Part shown: piece by piece, positions 44,196 through 55,882 of the stretch
Position numbering within the stretch: position 1 is the first letter of the stretch
Layout: the number at the start of each line of letters is the position of its first letter
Source of the DNA: Isoetes taiwanensis
Lineage: Eukaryota; Streptophyta; Lycopodiopsida; Isoetales; Isoetaceae
Length of the DNA stretch: 64,000 nt
Direction of reading: 5' to 3'
Assembly: GCA_021234155.1 (NCBI GenBank)
Contig: JAJEKV010000063.1
Coordinates: forward strand, 8,328,095 to 8,392,094
Notes under the pieces: generated by a model
Databases searched by the model: none
The model's input: the letters and a program-made list of their open reading frames with translations, nothing else
What the model was told of the DNA's origin: nothing
Translations under genes and position numbers: made by a program

Positions 44196-45875
44196 TCAAT
44201 ATAGTCTAGGATCATCAGAGAAAAAAATATTAGAATCCACCACACTTAAATTAGAAGCAAACATATCAAAGCAGCCCTTAAATTCTCCATAGGAATCCCA
44301 TTTCCTGTCATAGTTAGTACCACATCTATTTTTATGAGCACTTGCAAGAGTTTCAACATCATATTGAAAATGCAGCTTAATCCAAAAAAGAGAAAAAAAT
44401 TTATTCCCATACAGAACACGATTTCTTGAATTCCAAATATTCCCGAGAGCAGTATGAATAATAGTATTTAAGATTTTGTCATTGGATTGGATAAGAGACA
44501 GAAGATCTTGACTGTGAGAAATGCCAAATTTAATACTTAGCCAAGACCAGAAGGCATTAAGCTTGTTGCAGGAAAGGATATGACTCATAGTTTCATCATT
44601 GCCACAGAGCATAGGGCAACCAACAGAAATATTGAGATTTCTCCTTGATAAGGAATGGGGATTATTCAAACTAGCATGATCAATAAGCCAAATGAAATAA
44701 CAGATCTTAGGTGGACAGTAAGAGTTCCAAACATTAGAGAACAAAGCTTTACGCTGATCATCATTAATTGGCCACTTTGTCATAGCTTTACATGGAGCAT
44801 CATTATAATTAAGGGAATTGTATATAGTCTTAACTTTATATCCCACTTTACCATCAATACTCCAATCTCCGTTCCTGTATTTTGATTTAGGGTAGATAGG
44901 TTACACACCAGATGTTTAAGATGGAGGAAGATTTTTTTATCTGAAGAAGTGCCCGTTATAGCCACTTTTATGTAACAGGCCCATGGGAGACCGCTCGAGT
45001 GGATCTTGGTGTCGCGTTCCGGAGACACCGGCATAAATGGGTAGAACCGACTATTCATAAACATCTAGATGGTTTTGCCCAGTTGGTTAAGGGCATGTCG
45101 GTTAGGAACGTTACAGTTAGGAAGCAGATACTGAATTGTAGGGTATACACATGACTTTCCCTTATCCAGTATCTAATGAACTTAGAGTTTGGAGATTGAT
45201 TACCATGGATTCCTGCTAAGGATTGAGCTTGAAGGAAAATATTCTTGTAGCCAAGCCGCCCCCCCTCCCCCCCTCCCCCAAAGCTTTGGATCTACAAATA
45301 GAATCCCAATTCACAAGATGTTTGCCATTCCAAATGAAGCCTCTTAAAACTTTCTCAAGCTCTCGATAAATCTGACCAAAGCAGCGGAAAAATATACATG
45401 AGAACTAGCCAAGACTGAATTTGCAATTATAGTTCTGCCAGCAAGGGAGAGAGTGGTTCTGTAATAATTAAGTTTCTTCTTGGTTCTTGATAAAATTGGA
45501 TCCCAAAGGCCTTTAATGCTTTTATTCAAAGATAAAGGCATACCTAGCAACTTAGTAGCTTGAAGAGGAAAAAGAACCTTAATACAAGCCAGACTTTGAT
45601 GAGAAGTATCTCCAACAATCAAACTTTTATCAATGTTAAGTTGGATGCCAGAAGCAACAGAGAATTGCTTGAGAATTTTGAGAAAGAACTCAATGTTTGA
45701 GACCTCAGCATGAAGAAAGAAGAAAGATTCATCAACATATTGAAGAATACTAAGGGATTATCTAGAATCAGGAAGTTGTAGGCCTTTAATCATACCAGTG
45801 TTTTGATAATGAGAAATAGCTTTAGTAAGCAATTAGCTGCAACTAGGAAAAGATAAGGAGCAAGAGGACATCCTT
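44196..45875 (-). pseudogene. LINE ORF2: RT palm/thumb and zf-RVT domain
   Basis: On the minus strand the order is GCPLAPYLFLVAAN, then LQYVDESFFFLH (position of the Y-A/V-D-D active site, with Glu for the second Asp). FSVASGIQLNIDKS and LLGMPLSLNKS follow, then LSLAGRTIIANSVLASS and FIWNGKHLVNWDSICRS. The last frame (44846-44196) has VWNSYCPPKICYFIWLIDH, LCGNDETMSHILSCN and HTALGNIWNSRN, the zf-RVT domain. This is the second half of an L1-type ORF2. The endonuclease and RT fingers are lost at the 45876 boundary. Stops and shifts occur near 45340-44850 and 45770-45840. Confidence 0.85.
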
Positions 45876-46108
45876 ATCTGACACATTTCTGACGAAAATC
45901 TCTCTGACACATGTAGTGATGATGCTGGATCAGAACATTCGTCAGCTTATTCGTCAGATTGTATGTAAGTATTTGCATCAGATATGTCGTCAAGATATTC
46001 GTCAGAAACTTTACGTTAGGGTATTCGTCAGATGAAATGTCAATTTTTGCGTCAGAATTTTCGTCAGACTCATCGTCAGACATTTCGCGAGACTTATCGT
46101 CAGCTGTT
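45876..46108 (+). repeat. Degenerate CGTCAG array
   Basis: The motif CGTCAG or a one-base variant recurs about every 12-20 bases with AT-rich spacers such as ATATT and AATTTT. It fills the gap between the truncated LINE and duplication copy B. The minus-strand frame through it is Asp/Ser-rich only because of the repeat. Confidence 0.75.
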
Positions 46109-47077
46109 TCGAAAGTCAGCTAAGAGTTCTAATACCTTTGTATCTCAGCACTTTCTCTACGTGATTCTGCTCTGCCTGTTGTATATGGTCGCTTTGCTCA
46201 ACTTCAATGGGGGCTGATTTAGCTGAAGATAATACTATCTTGCCACAGGCCCAGGATACATCTTCAAACTCTCCTGAGATTCCAGTAGTCACATCTGATT
46301 TGACTCCGTTACAAGTCCAATGTTGTTAGACCTTTAAGCAGAGCCGTATCTCCTTCTACTTATCTAGTGTGGAATACATGCATTGTGCCGTAGGCTCGTG
46401 TTCCAGGGGCACCCTCTTGTGTTAATACAACTAGATAAGAGATATTTATTTCCTTTTTTATTTTATTTTTTGAGAGTAATAGTTGGTTTTATCATTAATT
46501 ATAAAAATTCAAATACAAAGCAACATGTTTGTGAAAGCCAAGACATGATGAAAAAGGTATAGTGTAAGATCACTATACAGAGTATCAAAGCCTAAATAGA
46601 TACTGTAACACAGTTATATCCAAGATAGATACTATGTGTAGGAGAAGGAAGCCAAAAAGTGTTTAGCAGTAGAAATCTTCACAGCTTCAGAGCAGCACCC
46701 CAACATTATCTCTCTGTCTTAAAGAAACTTATAGATTCCAATAGCAATTGTCATGAATTGTCGGCAATTACTATTCACAACATAGTCTGGCAAAAATAGA
46801 AGATACAAATTTAGACACAAGCACACCATTATAGGTGAATTCCAGAATAATAAAAGGCAGATATCACAAGACCCCTATTAAGAAGGATCAATGGGCAAGA
46901 TAGAAACCTATGGTTCATTAGAGAAGATAGAAATGAAGTAAGCATTGAAAGGTTCAACTGTCCCAAATGTATGGAATTTTGCAGGCCAACCATTATTATA
47001 GAAAAGATGAAATGTATCCACATCTTCCAAGAGTATGAGTAGTGACCCATAGACATCTGCAATCTGCTTATCATTAT
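46109..47077 (+). repeat. Segmental duplication, copy B
   Basis: It matches 40711-41680. It carries the same facing ORF1-end and LINE 3' end junction (around 46470) but no adjoining LINE coding sequence. Small deletions relative to copy A are at about 46140 and 46525. Confidence 0.88.
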
Positions 47078-50000
47078 CCTATTGTTTAAATTTGATTTTT
47101 CTGGGATTCCGAAAACTTTTTGGAATTTTTCTTTAATTTGATTTCCTAAGGTTTTGAGGGTTTTGGCGACCGGAAAAAGATTTCGGTTCTCCAAAAATCG
47201 GGCATTTTGGTTGTACTATGATTTCGAAATCGGCATTTTTTTGGTGACGTGGCATATTAGACGGTTGGGAAACATTGACAGCATCGGAATGCTACAGTGC
47301 CATGGTGGAGAGCTGGGATTGGGCTGTTGCTTTCTTGCTTTGGTGGCATAGATGGTGAGCAATAAAGCAGATGCTTAGCGAACTGGTTATTTTCGGTATT
47401 GCTCCCGTTGTTGTTATTTGTTTCTCTAGGTTTTGCTTGGCATCCTCACAGGAGGCCGTCAATTAGATTGGAGATTCAAAGGTTAGGTTTATGCTGCATA
47501 GTAGGTTGTTAATCGGATTGGAGATTCAGAGTTCAACCTGGTGACTAAAAGAAATCCAGTGCTTCTGGACATGAATTGCAAGAGGTGAGCATGATTTTGT
47601 ATTTATGGCTTATGAATTCTATAATTAAAGTTCACGGACCTCATATTGTAAGCCGATTCATCCAAATAGATATTCCTTCAACTCATTTTGTGCCGCTAGA
47701 AATAGCTGAGTAAGTCTTCCATATATCGCAATTCGAAGCAGATTTCTCCGAAAATAATTTTTATGCTTGGATCGCTTCCTTTCTAAACTTTTTGACAGTA
47801 CAAAGCAGGTAAATTATGTAAGGAGGAATAGATTTTCTCCAACAACGGAAATTTGTTGGGTCGTTTCTTTCCTGAACTCTTTGATAGCACAAAGGGCTTC
47901 TCTTTGCATTCACATAACTATATGGGATGTTATTGTATAAATATTTAGAGCGCTCATCAGACCATCTATGAAATTGCATGCATGTAAGGCCATGTGCATT
48001 TCATTGTGAAGATACGCTACCATGATTATAGCAGCTCAATCATGCAGTCTAGATGATCATGCAGTCTAGATGCCATGATCATGCAGTCCAGATTATCTCT
48101 ATTTTATTTTGACAAGAATCGTTGATTCTGCTGCCTAACTTCAAATTATCTTTTGCATATTTCATTCTACTAATGTTTTGAAACCGTCTCCTTTTCATTT
48201 AATGACCTTAGAGATCTGATTCTTTCTGATGGACCATACTCTGGGCAGAAGCAACGGCGTCATTAAGGAATTTTCTTTGTCAAATAGCACTGCTTTCATT
48301 AGCAAGAAGTAGAATATGTTGCGCATATTGTTTTCCAAGGCAAGAGTATTAATTTGTTTGTTTTTAATGTTTCAGAGGTGCGAGATGAGCATCTTTGTTT
48401 TGCACAGTTTAGAGTTGCTACCGCTTGGATGTTTTATTCAAGGTCACAAATTTATTTTCTATCTCATAGCTGCATTGTGTATTGCCTTAAAACTCGGTTG
48501 GTAATGTGTCGTGTTTAACCAACTAAAGGTATTTGCAGAACTAAAGCAACATGTGTGAAGATTGCACATATATATGAAATAATATCTACTTTCAAATGCA
48601 TGTATGCCATGATTGCCACAGTTGTTTTAGGTTGGCTTCTAAAATCATCCCTGCTGTCACATGCTAGCATCTTCATCTTCAACTAGGGTAGGTTGAAATT
48701 TGATTCACTTTATCTATCTTTTCTGTCTGATGCCAAGGCACATGCACCATTTGGGGGTCATGCAGGCTTTTCAATCAAGTTTGTGCATTATTTTGATAAT
48801 CATTTTTTATTTCATATGATCCAACTTCTTCCCTTTTAGTATTGTGCATGCCATGATTTCTCAGGATCATGCAGTACTGGATGCACTGGATGGGTGTTTC
48901 GTGGATTAAGAGCAATTGTCCGGAGCCGAATGATCTTGCTCACTGCTCAGGGTTGGGCAATGATGGGTTGATATTCTTCTATATTTCTCAAGCATGTCAT
49001 CATTTGAGTCGACAGTTCAGACTCAGATGTTGTGGTAATCGATGATGAGGAGTTTCTTGCCTTTTTTGTGGGTCTCATCAAAAGCAAATTGCTTTGTGGA
49101 CTTAAGTACTTACATATAGACCATGCTGCAAGCAGAGTTCCAAAGGCAAAGCAAGAAAGGTATGTATGCTCTAGAAATTTTCTAGGATTTGATTTTGATG
49201 TCTATGAACCAGAAGTTCAATTTCCGTAATGTAGGGCATTATGTAGCAGACATTCTTAGTTTTGGACTTCATATGGACTTATTTGAATGTTTCTGCAGGA
49301 ATGTAATGCTAAAATCCTATGAAGATGCAACATCAAGGTACGCTTCTATCTTAAAGGTTTTAGATGCATTTGTGTGCAGACTACACATGTTATAATCTTT
49401 GCTTCATATCTAAGGCATAAATAAATGGTATATCTGGAGCTCCCAGGTGCTTATGGAGGAAAATATATACTGCTGAATGTAAATGACATTCATTACTTGG
49501 TTTTCCGATTATGTTGCATGCCGACTTGAACCTATCATGCATAAATTGCTGCTCTTTTATATACATATATATGATGGCTATGGTGCTCTATTGTTTAGTC
49601 CAGTAAGTGGGAGAGCAATCTTGGTTTTCCTTTCCTTCCAGGTTTTTGATGCTATATTGATTTGTATTTGTAGATGCCATCCTTAATTTGCAATTTCATT
49701 TGAAATGGTGCGTTGCAACAGGGTGATTTCTTGCAGTTATGTGTAGAACTAAGAATAAGTTTGTTTTTGGAGCAGGAGCAGGTCATTTTCGGATTTTGTA
49801 GACAACATGGGAGCATAATGGAGCTGACCTTTTAGAGCATAACGGTTTTGCAGCTGAGGTGATCTTCAAGTTTCTTCTAATAGTCTATTGTTGACGTGGA
49901 TTAATGCTTTAAACCTGCATCATAGTTTGGATTAAAGCATTATCTTAGATTTAGTGTAAGTCATTGTGTATTGTTGAATGCATTTATCATGTGCAGACTA

Positions 50001-51954
50001 TGAATTTGGATATATGCATAAAGTACCACGTGTGCCTGCAGTTTTACACCGTCATCTTGGAATGAATATGCCACAAGAACAAACAGAAGGTACGGATGCC
50101 ATATCTCGCATCATAGGCAAAGGCAAATTGTCTCTAATTTGTTTGTTGTCTACTGCATAGGATTCAAGCATAGATTCAGGCTTGGATTCATGCTTTAGGC
50201 AATTTTGATTTAAACGTTGAGTTGCCGTTGCACCCAATGACGTCTAAATAATTTATGCGTTGTCATTTTAGTTTTCCATTCTTTCTAAAATGCTAGAAGA
50301 ATGTATCTCATTGAATTGCCTTCTTAAGGACTCTGCTATGTGCTAAGATTCTTCATGTGGAGGCAAAATCTCACAAGCAGGTTACAAGAACAAGGTTTGC
50401 TATTTGATCTTTCTCGAGTTTTGCTACTATATGTCCTTTAAATGGCATTCCTCACTTTAGCCGTCTCCAATTCAAAATGTAATTCTGCTCTGCAACTTAG
50501 TGGATCTGTTTAGCAAGAGTGAAGCCCCTCCATGGGAGTTTTCTATTCCTCCTGCATCTGTAGAATGGTCAACATAGAATCAGTGCAACAATTTGTGTAT
50601 CATCGGAATGCCTAGAGCAATAAAACTGGTTGTAGTCCACTAGGGTTAATGTTTTAGTATCAAGTACATGTCTGTGCAAGCTAATCTAATTGGATTGCCT
50701 CCATGTTTTGCAGGTTTGATGCTTCTGCATATTTGCTTTACGACATCCACAATTGTTAGTCTAACATACAAGTCTATTTCACAGGCCTTCTTTTAAGCCA
50801 TAAGTCATTCTGGCATGTTCTCATAACTACTCAATAATTTGGGGATTCTGTAAAAATTTGTCGTATATCCTTTTAGATTTGAGGCGGCTTGGAGTTGTTG
50901 AATACGACGGCAGAACAAGGACCTTTGCTGCAAGCTTGCTAAGAATAGCAATCTATGTCTTCAAATTTTGTAGCAGTGGTATTTGGGCTGGCAGGACTTA
51001 TAGTACTAAAAATACTTAGCACTGTACCTAGGGCAGAGAAAGTTGCGACAAGGTAACCTTCATATCTTTACTAGATAGCGGCACATTTGCCATCCTTATG
51101 ACACTTGGTTGTGAATATCATTTCAAGATGAGTTATATTCTCAAATTTTGTAGAGTTGTATCTGAGTTAGAAGGGCTTAGTCAGATGTCATATAGATATT
51201 TGAACATGGGCACATAGCAAAAACGTAGTGATTGCAAGGCATGTGGAAATCTTTGCAGCATGCCAGGCTTTCTTATTGTTGGCTTTGTTTGGAAGGATGT
51301 TAGACATATTATCTATTGTGATCCCATTATCTCTTCTGTTAATGCTGCGAATATACTAAATTGTTCGGCCATACATGCTTAAAACATGCTATTGACCAAA
51401 CATGGTTTAACATGTACAACATGGTTTAATATGTACAATGCTGCTACTCATGCAAGGAAAGCATAGAAGAATATTGACAATATTGTATATTTCTACTGCT
51501 GGATCGGGTCTATTTCTACTCTTATGACCTTTTGCACTTCCAGATATATTTGTGCTTCCAGATTATCCACATTGTTGTGGAGGTTCTCAGGCTTCCCACT
51601 GAAGATCTACTTCATTTTCATGTACAAGTTCTTTAATTGTCATTGTTCAAGGATTCTTATACAATGGAGATTTACAAATTCAATTTCATAGTGGTGGTCT
51701 TTATGGATTTTTCTAGCTGTATGCTTTGTTAATATGTTGATAAATGTATCAGTCTTAAGGTTGTATAACTTTAAATCTCTATTTGTCTATGATGACCCCA
51801 GCATATGCAGCTTCTATGCCCATCCTATGGATGGGATCCAAATGCTTGGAGTGTAATGCATGCATTCCTGGGAGTGTAGGCTCTCAATATAGTGTTACTT
51901 TTGCACAAATTAATAGGATAGCTTTATTTATTGTAAGTAAAAGCAGAATGTGTA
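47078..51954. other. Nearly 4.9 kb without a recognised gene
   Basis: A few short pieces look exon-like because they stay open and end in GT donors or follow CAG acceptors: 49030-49159 (VVVIDDEEFLAFFVGLIKSK), 49301-49337, 49723-49790 and 49997-50090 (FGYMHKVPRVPAVLHRHLG, then G|GTACGG). I do not recognise a protein, and the phases were not shown to fit. Short tandem repeats include TCATGCAGTCTAGATG units at 48037-48095, a pair around ATTGGAGATTCA at 47470-47530, and ACATGGTTTAA at 51400-51430. Confidence 0.4.
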
Positions 51955-52233
51955 GCCCCCATTAGTCCAGCTACTAGGGTGGGAGCGGCAAGATCTGATC
52001 GTCCCCGCCATCTTTTGGTTCGGTTTCAAGACATTCTTAGCCGCTTACATGTTCTTCAGCATGGAAACCATCTCAGAGGGACTAGTTTCTCAGTACAGGA
52101 GGACCTCTCCCCTCTTGAGGAGCTCTGCAAGGTGAGGGCAGCCCGCCTGCAAAAGAAATGGGCAGTGTACAGGGGAGGCGCAGCAATTATTCTAGATCAA
52201 TGGCCTTCCAATCCTTGGACTGGCTATGTCTAG
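51955..52233 (+). pseudogene. L1 ORF1p-like C-terminal fragment
   Basis: The frame to 52233 contains RSDRPRHLLVRFQDI, then LRGTSFSVQEDLSP and a Lys/Arg-rich helix, ending in AAIILDQWP. Animal-type L1 ORF1 proteins have R-P-R-x-I/L-I/L-V-R-F, then a segment with L-x-G, then D-L-S/T-x-x and a basic helix in the same order (RNA-binding RRM and C-terminal domain). About 84 residues survive. The upstream coiled coil was not found. ORF2 is absent, because the gypsy element starts 170 bp later. It could also be a chance resemblance. Confidence 0.5.
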
Positions 52234-52400
52234 ATAATTTTAGAAGCATACATTTACCACTAGCATTAGCATTATCTTCTCTTATTCTTGGTAGCCTTTT
52301 ACTATTTGGTTATTGTATTTGGTGATGGGGCCTAGTCCCCGGGTTTTAGATGGGCTGTTGCCCTTGCATGTGCCGTCCCATAACCCGTTGGGTTCCCGTG

Positions 52401-54822
52401 TGTTGCCTGGCTATAGCAGGCAACATGTACAAGGATCCTGAGCAATATCACAGGCAAACAACTTGAAGACCAAGAGTACTGAGACCAAAAGACTTGAAGA
52501 CTAGGATGTTGATGAAGAACCCAAAGGATGACTTTAAGTCAAGACACAAGTTCACAACTCAAACTCCAAGGATTGAATGCATTTTCTAGCTCTGAAGGCA
52601 CTTATGAGGTTTGGAAGACCCCTGTGAAGATGGCAAGCTATGATATGGTATTTATCCTTCTCATATTGTGAAAATTCTCTATTTGCCTTTTGCACCATCA
52701 TACCATCATCCTTATCCTATTTTTCACCCTCATTGCCTTTTCACATCCTATACCATCATGCTTTTTATGTATAACCATTTGTTTCATAGTTGACCTACCA
52801 TGACCTAGGGCACATTTCCCAAGGAAGTTGTCGATCTAAAAAGTTGCCTAGCATCGAACTCTATATCACCATGCTCATCTCATGCCTTACTATTCCATTG
52901 TCACACACTTCATACCAAGTAGCTAAAACAAAAACATATGTGCTAAGCACAAAAAATACAAAAAAAAACACAAAGATGCCTAGTCACTATCTCCAAGTGA
53001 CATGGCATGATGACTAGATGTACATGTCATCACCTCCAAAGCTACTTTGGTCCACTCATCATTTGCTACCTTCATGTCTCATTCATCATGTTGCCACCTA
53101 AGCACCAAATTTCCACATCATCACATCACTCCACATCATCAAAAGATGACTAGGCGAGTTTTAACCAAACTCAAAAAAACTGGTCAACCAAATGATCAAA
53201 TTACCTTGGGAAGTGAACCTACTAGCCTTGTTTACCCTAGTTGACCTATTTTCTATCTTTCCACTACATTTTCACCTATTGCCACCTCATCATCCATTTG
53301 GGCAAAATACCTTGTTTGACCAACACATATCACATTGACCTTGCCCAGTCATTCATCTTTTTTCAAAATATTATTTTTCCAAAATTTGTCCTTGCCATCT
53401 TGAAGCTCCCTTGAAAGTATGCCACCTGGCACAAAAAATCTCAAAAAAAGACCCTATATAGACCTTCAAATTTCATTTCTTGGGAACCGTGCCCCATGCC
53501 AAAAAATGCAAAAATTTTCCTATTCTACCCCCCATCTATCTACCCTCTTATCCTCTGCCAAGTGGCGTCCCCCCTGGCATGCCAAGTCGAAACACGAGCC
53601 GAGCTTGGCGTGGGAGGAGACCACGTAATCAAGAAAATAGAATGTGGATCTCTATTTATACCTAGGCCCACTTTTTGATCTCGGCCTGTGGGATATATCA
53701 TGTCGAACCCTAAAATTTGAATTTGCCAAGAAACCTCCTTTCTGTTGGGACAAACGGGGTGATCATTGCATTTGTTGGCCGGTTTTGTCCTATTCCACTG
53801 AAAGAACAGCCCAATTAAACCAAAACCGTAGCATTGATTGCGAATTTGCCAAGATCTGACCGAAGACAGGGATTTTAAAAAGGGGTTTGTTCCACTGAAT
53901 TTTTTTCGAGGGCGATAAGCGGATTTGAAGACCAGGAACGTGGAGTCGTGACGTACAGAGCTTGCATAAGATCCTCTTGCTTCGGAAATCAAAATCTGAG
54001 GCATTTGTGATGAAATATCCTTGAAATTCTTGAAACTTGAAATTTATTTTGTGATTGAGTTATTCTCGGGTGATCCAGTCGGGCATTCTTGAATACCTCG
54101 TGTTGTGAATTTACTGTTTTGACTTAATGAAAATCGGAATTTGGGAAAAGATTGTGTGAGATTGTGATTAAACTCATTTTACTTTGCATTGTTATTAAGC
54201 ACAAAAGAAGTTAGCAAAATACTATTGGTGTTTGAACAATTAGGAGCATCAGTAGTGAGTGTTCAGAGTAGAAAAAACGTAAAAAATATTATTGACAATC
54301 AGAGTGCAAAAACTGTTACAGACATTGTCATTGTGACTCGGCAAAGACATGTTACAAAGAAGAATCTAAGCTCTGTTTGGACTAAATGAGCATATGCACG
54401 TGACCTACAGGAGCATACCTAGGTGTGGGAATTGGTTTCTGCCACAAAAGATCATTGTCTAGCATTTGGCAGAATCGAGCTCACTGTCCAGGCCATTGAC
54501 CAAAAATTGACCCAGTCAGGAATTTGATTTGTGAGAAATCAGGAGCATTTATACTGTAGACCTTTCACAACAGTTTTCTGGAGTTGGCTAGCACACTCTG
54601 GTAAAGATTCTAAGTGCTTTTGAAGTAGATGCATGGTGTGGTGAATGTCTGAGTGCTGCTAGTTTTTTTTGCTTTAGGGACTCTAGCTGATTTGAGATTT
54701 CCTTGCAAATTCAGAGTTTCTTTTGCAGTGCAGATTGATCACCTCAAGTGATCTGGAGGTCCTGACCATCAAAACACACTTGTAAGGCCCCAGTTGGAGA
54801 CCACCCAGGATAATCTCCAACA
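52401..54822 (+). repeat. 5' LTR (2422 bp)
   Basis: It starts TGTTGCCTGG and ends ATCTCCAACA, with TGTTG/CAACA terminal inversion. The first 27 bases form a hairpin (TGTTGCCTG...CAGGCAACA). A 65-residue open frame at 53047-53244 is identical in the other LTR (61459-61656), but that follows from LTR identity and no function is implied. Confidence 0.95.
53653..53660 (+). promoter_or_regulatory. Possible TATA box in the 5' LTR
   Basis: TATTTATA in GATCTCTATTTATACCTAGG lies about 1.25 kb into the LTR. It is conserved at 62069-62076 in the 3' LTR. A transcript starting about 30 bp later would leave an R-U5 part of about 1.1 kb. Confidence 0.4.
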
Positions 54823-54825
54823 TTT

Positions 54826-54843
54826 TGGAGGTCCTACCGAGAT
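54826..54843 (+). other. Primer binding site, tRNA-Gln type
   Basis: TGGAGGTCCTACCGAGAT lies three bases after the LTR end. From memory of plant tRNA-Gln it matches the complement of its 3' end with one or two mismatches. This differs from the Met-type sites of the other elements here. Confidence 0.6.
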
Positions 54844-54891
54844 ATCCCTCCCGGAAATCAAGAACTCACCCGAAGTAGGAAAAAAGAAACA

Positions 54892-55882
54892 TGCCTCCAA
54901 GTAGGAGAAGTGAGCAGACCGAAGCTCCAGAACCTACTCTGATCCCATTGGAATGCCCAGTTCAAGCAATGTGCCTCCTAATTTGGCTCTGCCTCCTATT
55001 TTTGAACTGAACCTACCAATTACTCCTCCTATTTTTGAGCCCAGCATGAATGCCAATCAATTCTTGAAGACATTTGAAGACTATTACAAAGATTATGGTA
55101 ATAAAAAAGGTTGTAAGTTTTCTGAATTTGTGAAGTGTATGAAATCTAGTGAACCCAAGCTGCGTGGTGTGAACATGTTATCATTGTTATGGGTACTAAT
55201 ACTTATGAGAATCTTGTAGAAACAGTTCTTGAGCAGGTTTGGAAAGTCACAAGACCACAAGAGCTGGCCAATGAGCTTCAAACTTTCTGCATTCAAGTGG
55301 AGAGAGCATCAACCAATATGTTGAAAGATTCAAGGCCTACCTTAGAAAATGCCAAAAGAGTCATATCCCCACTCCATCCCTCTTCTTTGTAGTCGCTTTT
55401 ATCAAAGGTCTAGCTCCTAGGCCAAGAATTCACAAGAAAATGCTTAGGATCCAAAACCAAGAAGGTTTTGATTCTATACATAAAGCCTTTGCCAAAGCTA
55501 CCTCTATATCTCAGAATTATCTTTCCTACCGACACTTGCCATCCACATGTTTCAGATCCTTTCTATCCCGATTATGAACAAGAGCCCATGGTATGTTGTG
55601 AAGGAAAAGAGGAAAGCCAAGGTTGAGGAAGAAGCTCAATCCAATGAATCAAAAGTCGAGATGGCCAAGATGATCGAAACTATAGCAGAGTTGACTAAGC
55701 AACTCATGGAGATGAAAAATAACATAAAAACTTATCCACCATGCATTCATTGCACCAAGAATACTCACCCTAGTGACATTTGTTATTACAGGGCTTGCTT
55801 GAAGTGTGGGAAAAAAAAGTCATTATGGAAAGGTTTGCCCAAGCAGCAAGTTCTGCAAGGAGATTGGCCATTATGAGGATAG
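54892..55882 (+). pseudogene. Gag with zinc knuckle (frameshifted)
   Basis: The ATG at 54892 opens MPPSRRSEQTEAPEP but shifts frame within about 25 codons. The next frame (54953-55219) has NANQFLKTFEDYYKDYG and CKFSEFVKCM. After another shift comes HVIIVMGTNTYENLVETVLEQ (55171 onward) and VERASTNMLKDSRPT. The last part (55547-55876) is Lys/Glu-rich with CIHCTKNTHPSDICYY, then a second knuckle LKCGKKK... that continues in another frame as FCKEIGHYEDRC. At least three shifts separate these pieces. Gag would form the particle and bind element RNA. Confidence 0.75.

Larger units (their letters stand above)
41057..45875 (-). mobile_element. Minus-strand L1-type LINE, 5'-truncated, split by a small LTR element
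   Basis: The coding remains 45875-44196 lead into a 3' untranslated region (44195-44028, then 41790-41078). It ends on the minus strand in TTGCTCTCAAAAAATAAAATAAAAAAGG, an A-rich tail at 41057-41077. The 2.24 kb element at 41791-44027 lies in that region. The end TTTGTATCTG...TTAATAATAAAAC resembles the other LINE-like ends at 18.9 and 24.6 kb. The 5' side stops at the CGTCAG-rich array. No target duplication was found for the LINE itself. Confidence 0.75.

Noticed and set aside
45876..46108. Possible CRISPR-like array
   Set aside because: Repeat units are only about 6-8 bases and degenerate, spacers are irregular, and the DNA is eukaryotic.
53047..53244. A 65-residue frame identical at 61459-61656
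   Set aside because: Conservation is explained by LTR identity. No start context or domain supports a gene.
55093..55296. Minus-strand frame opposite gag in the Tat-like element
   Set aside because: It is a shadow frame of the plus-strand gag.
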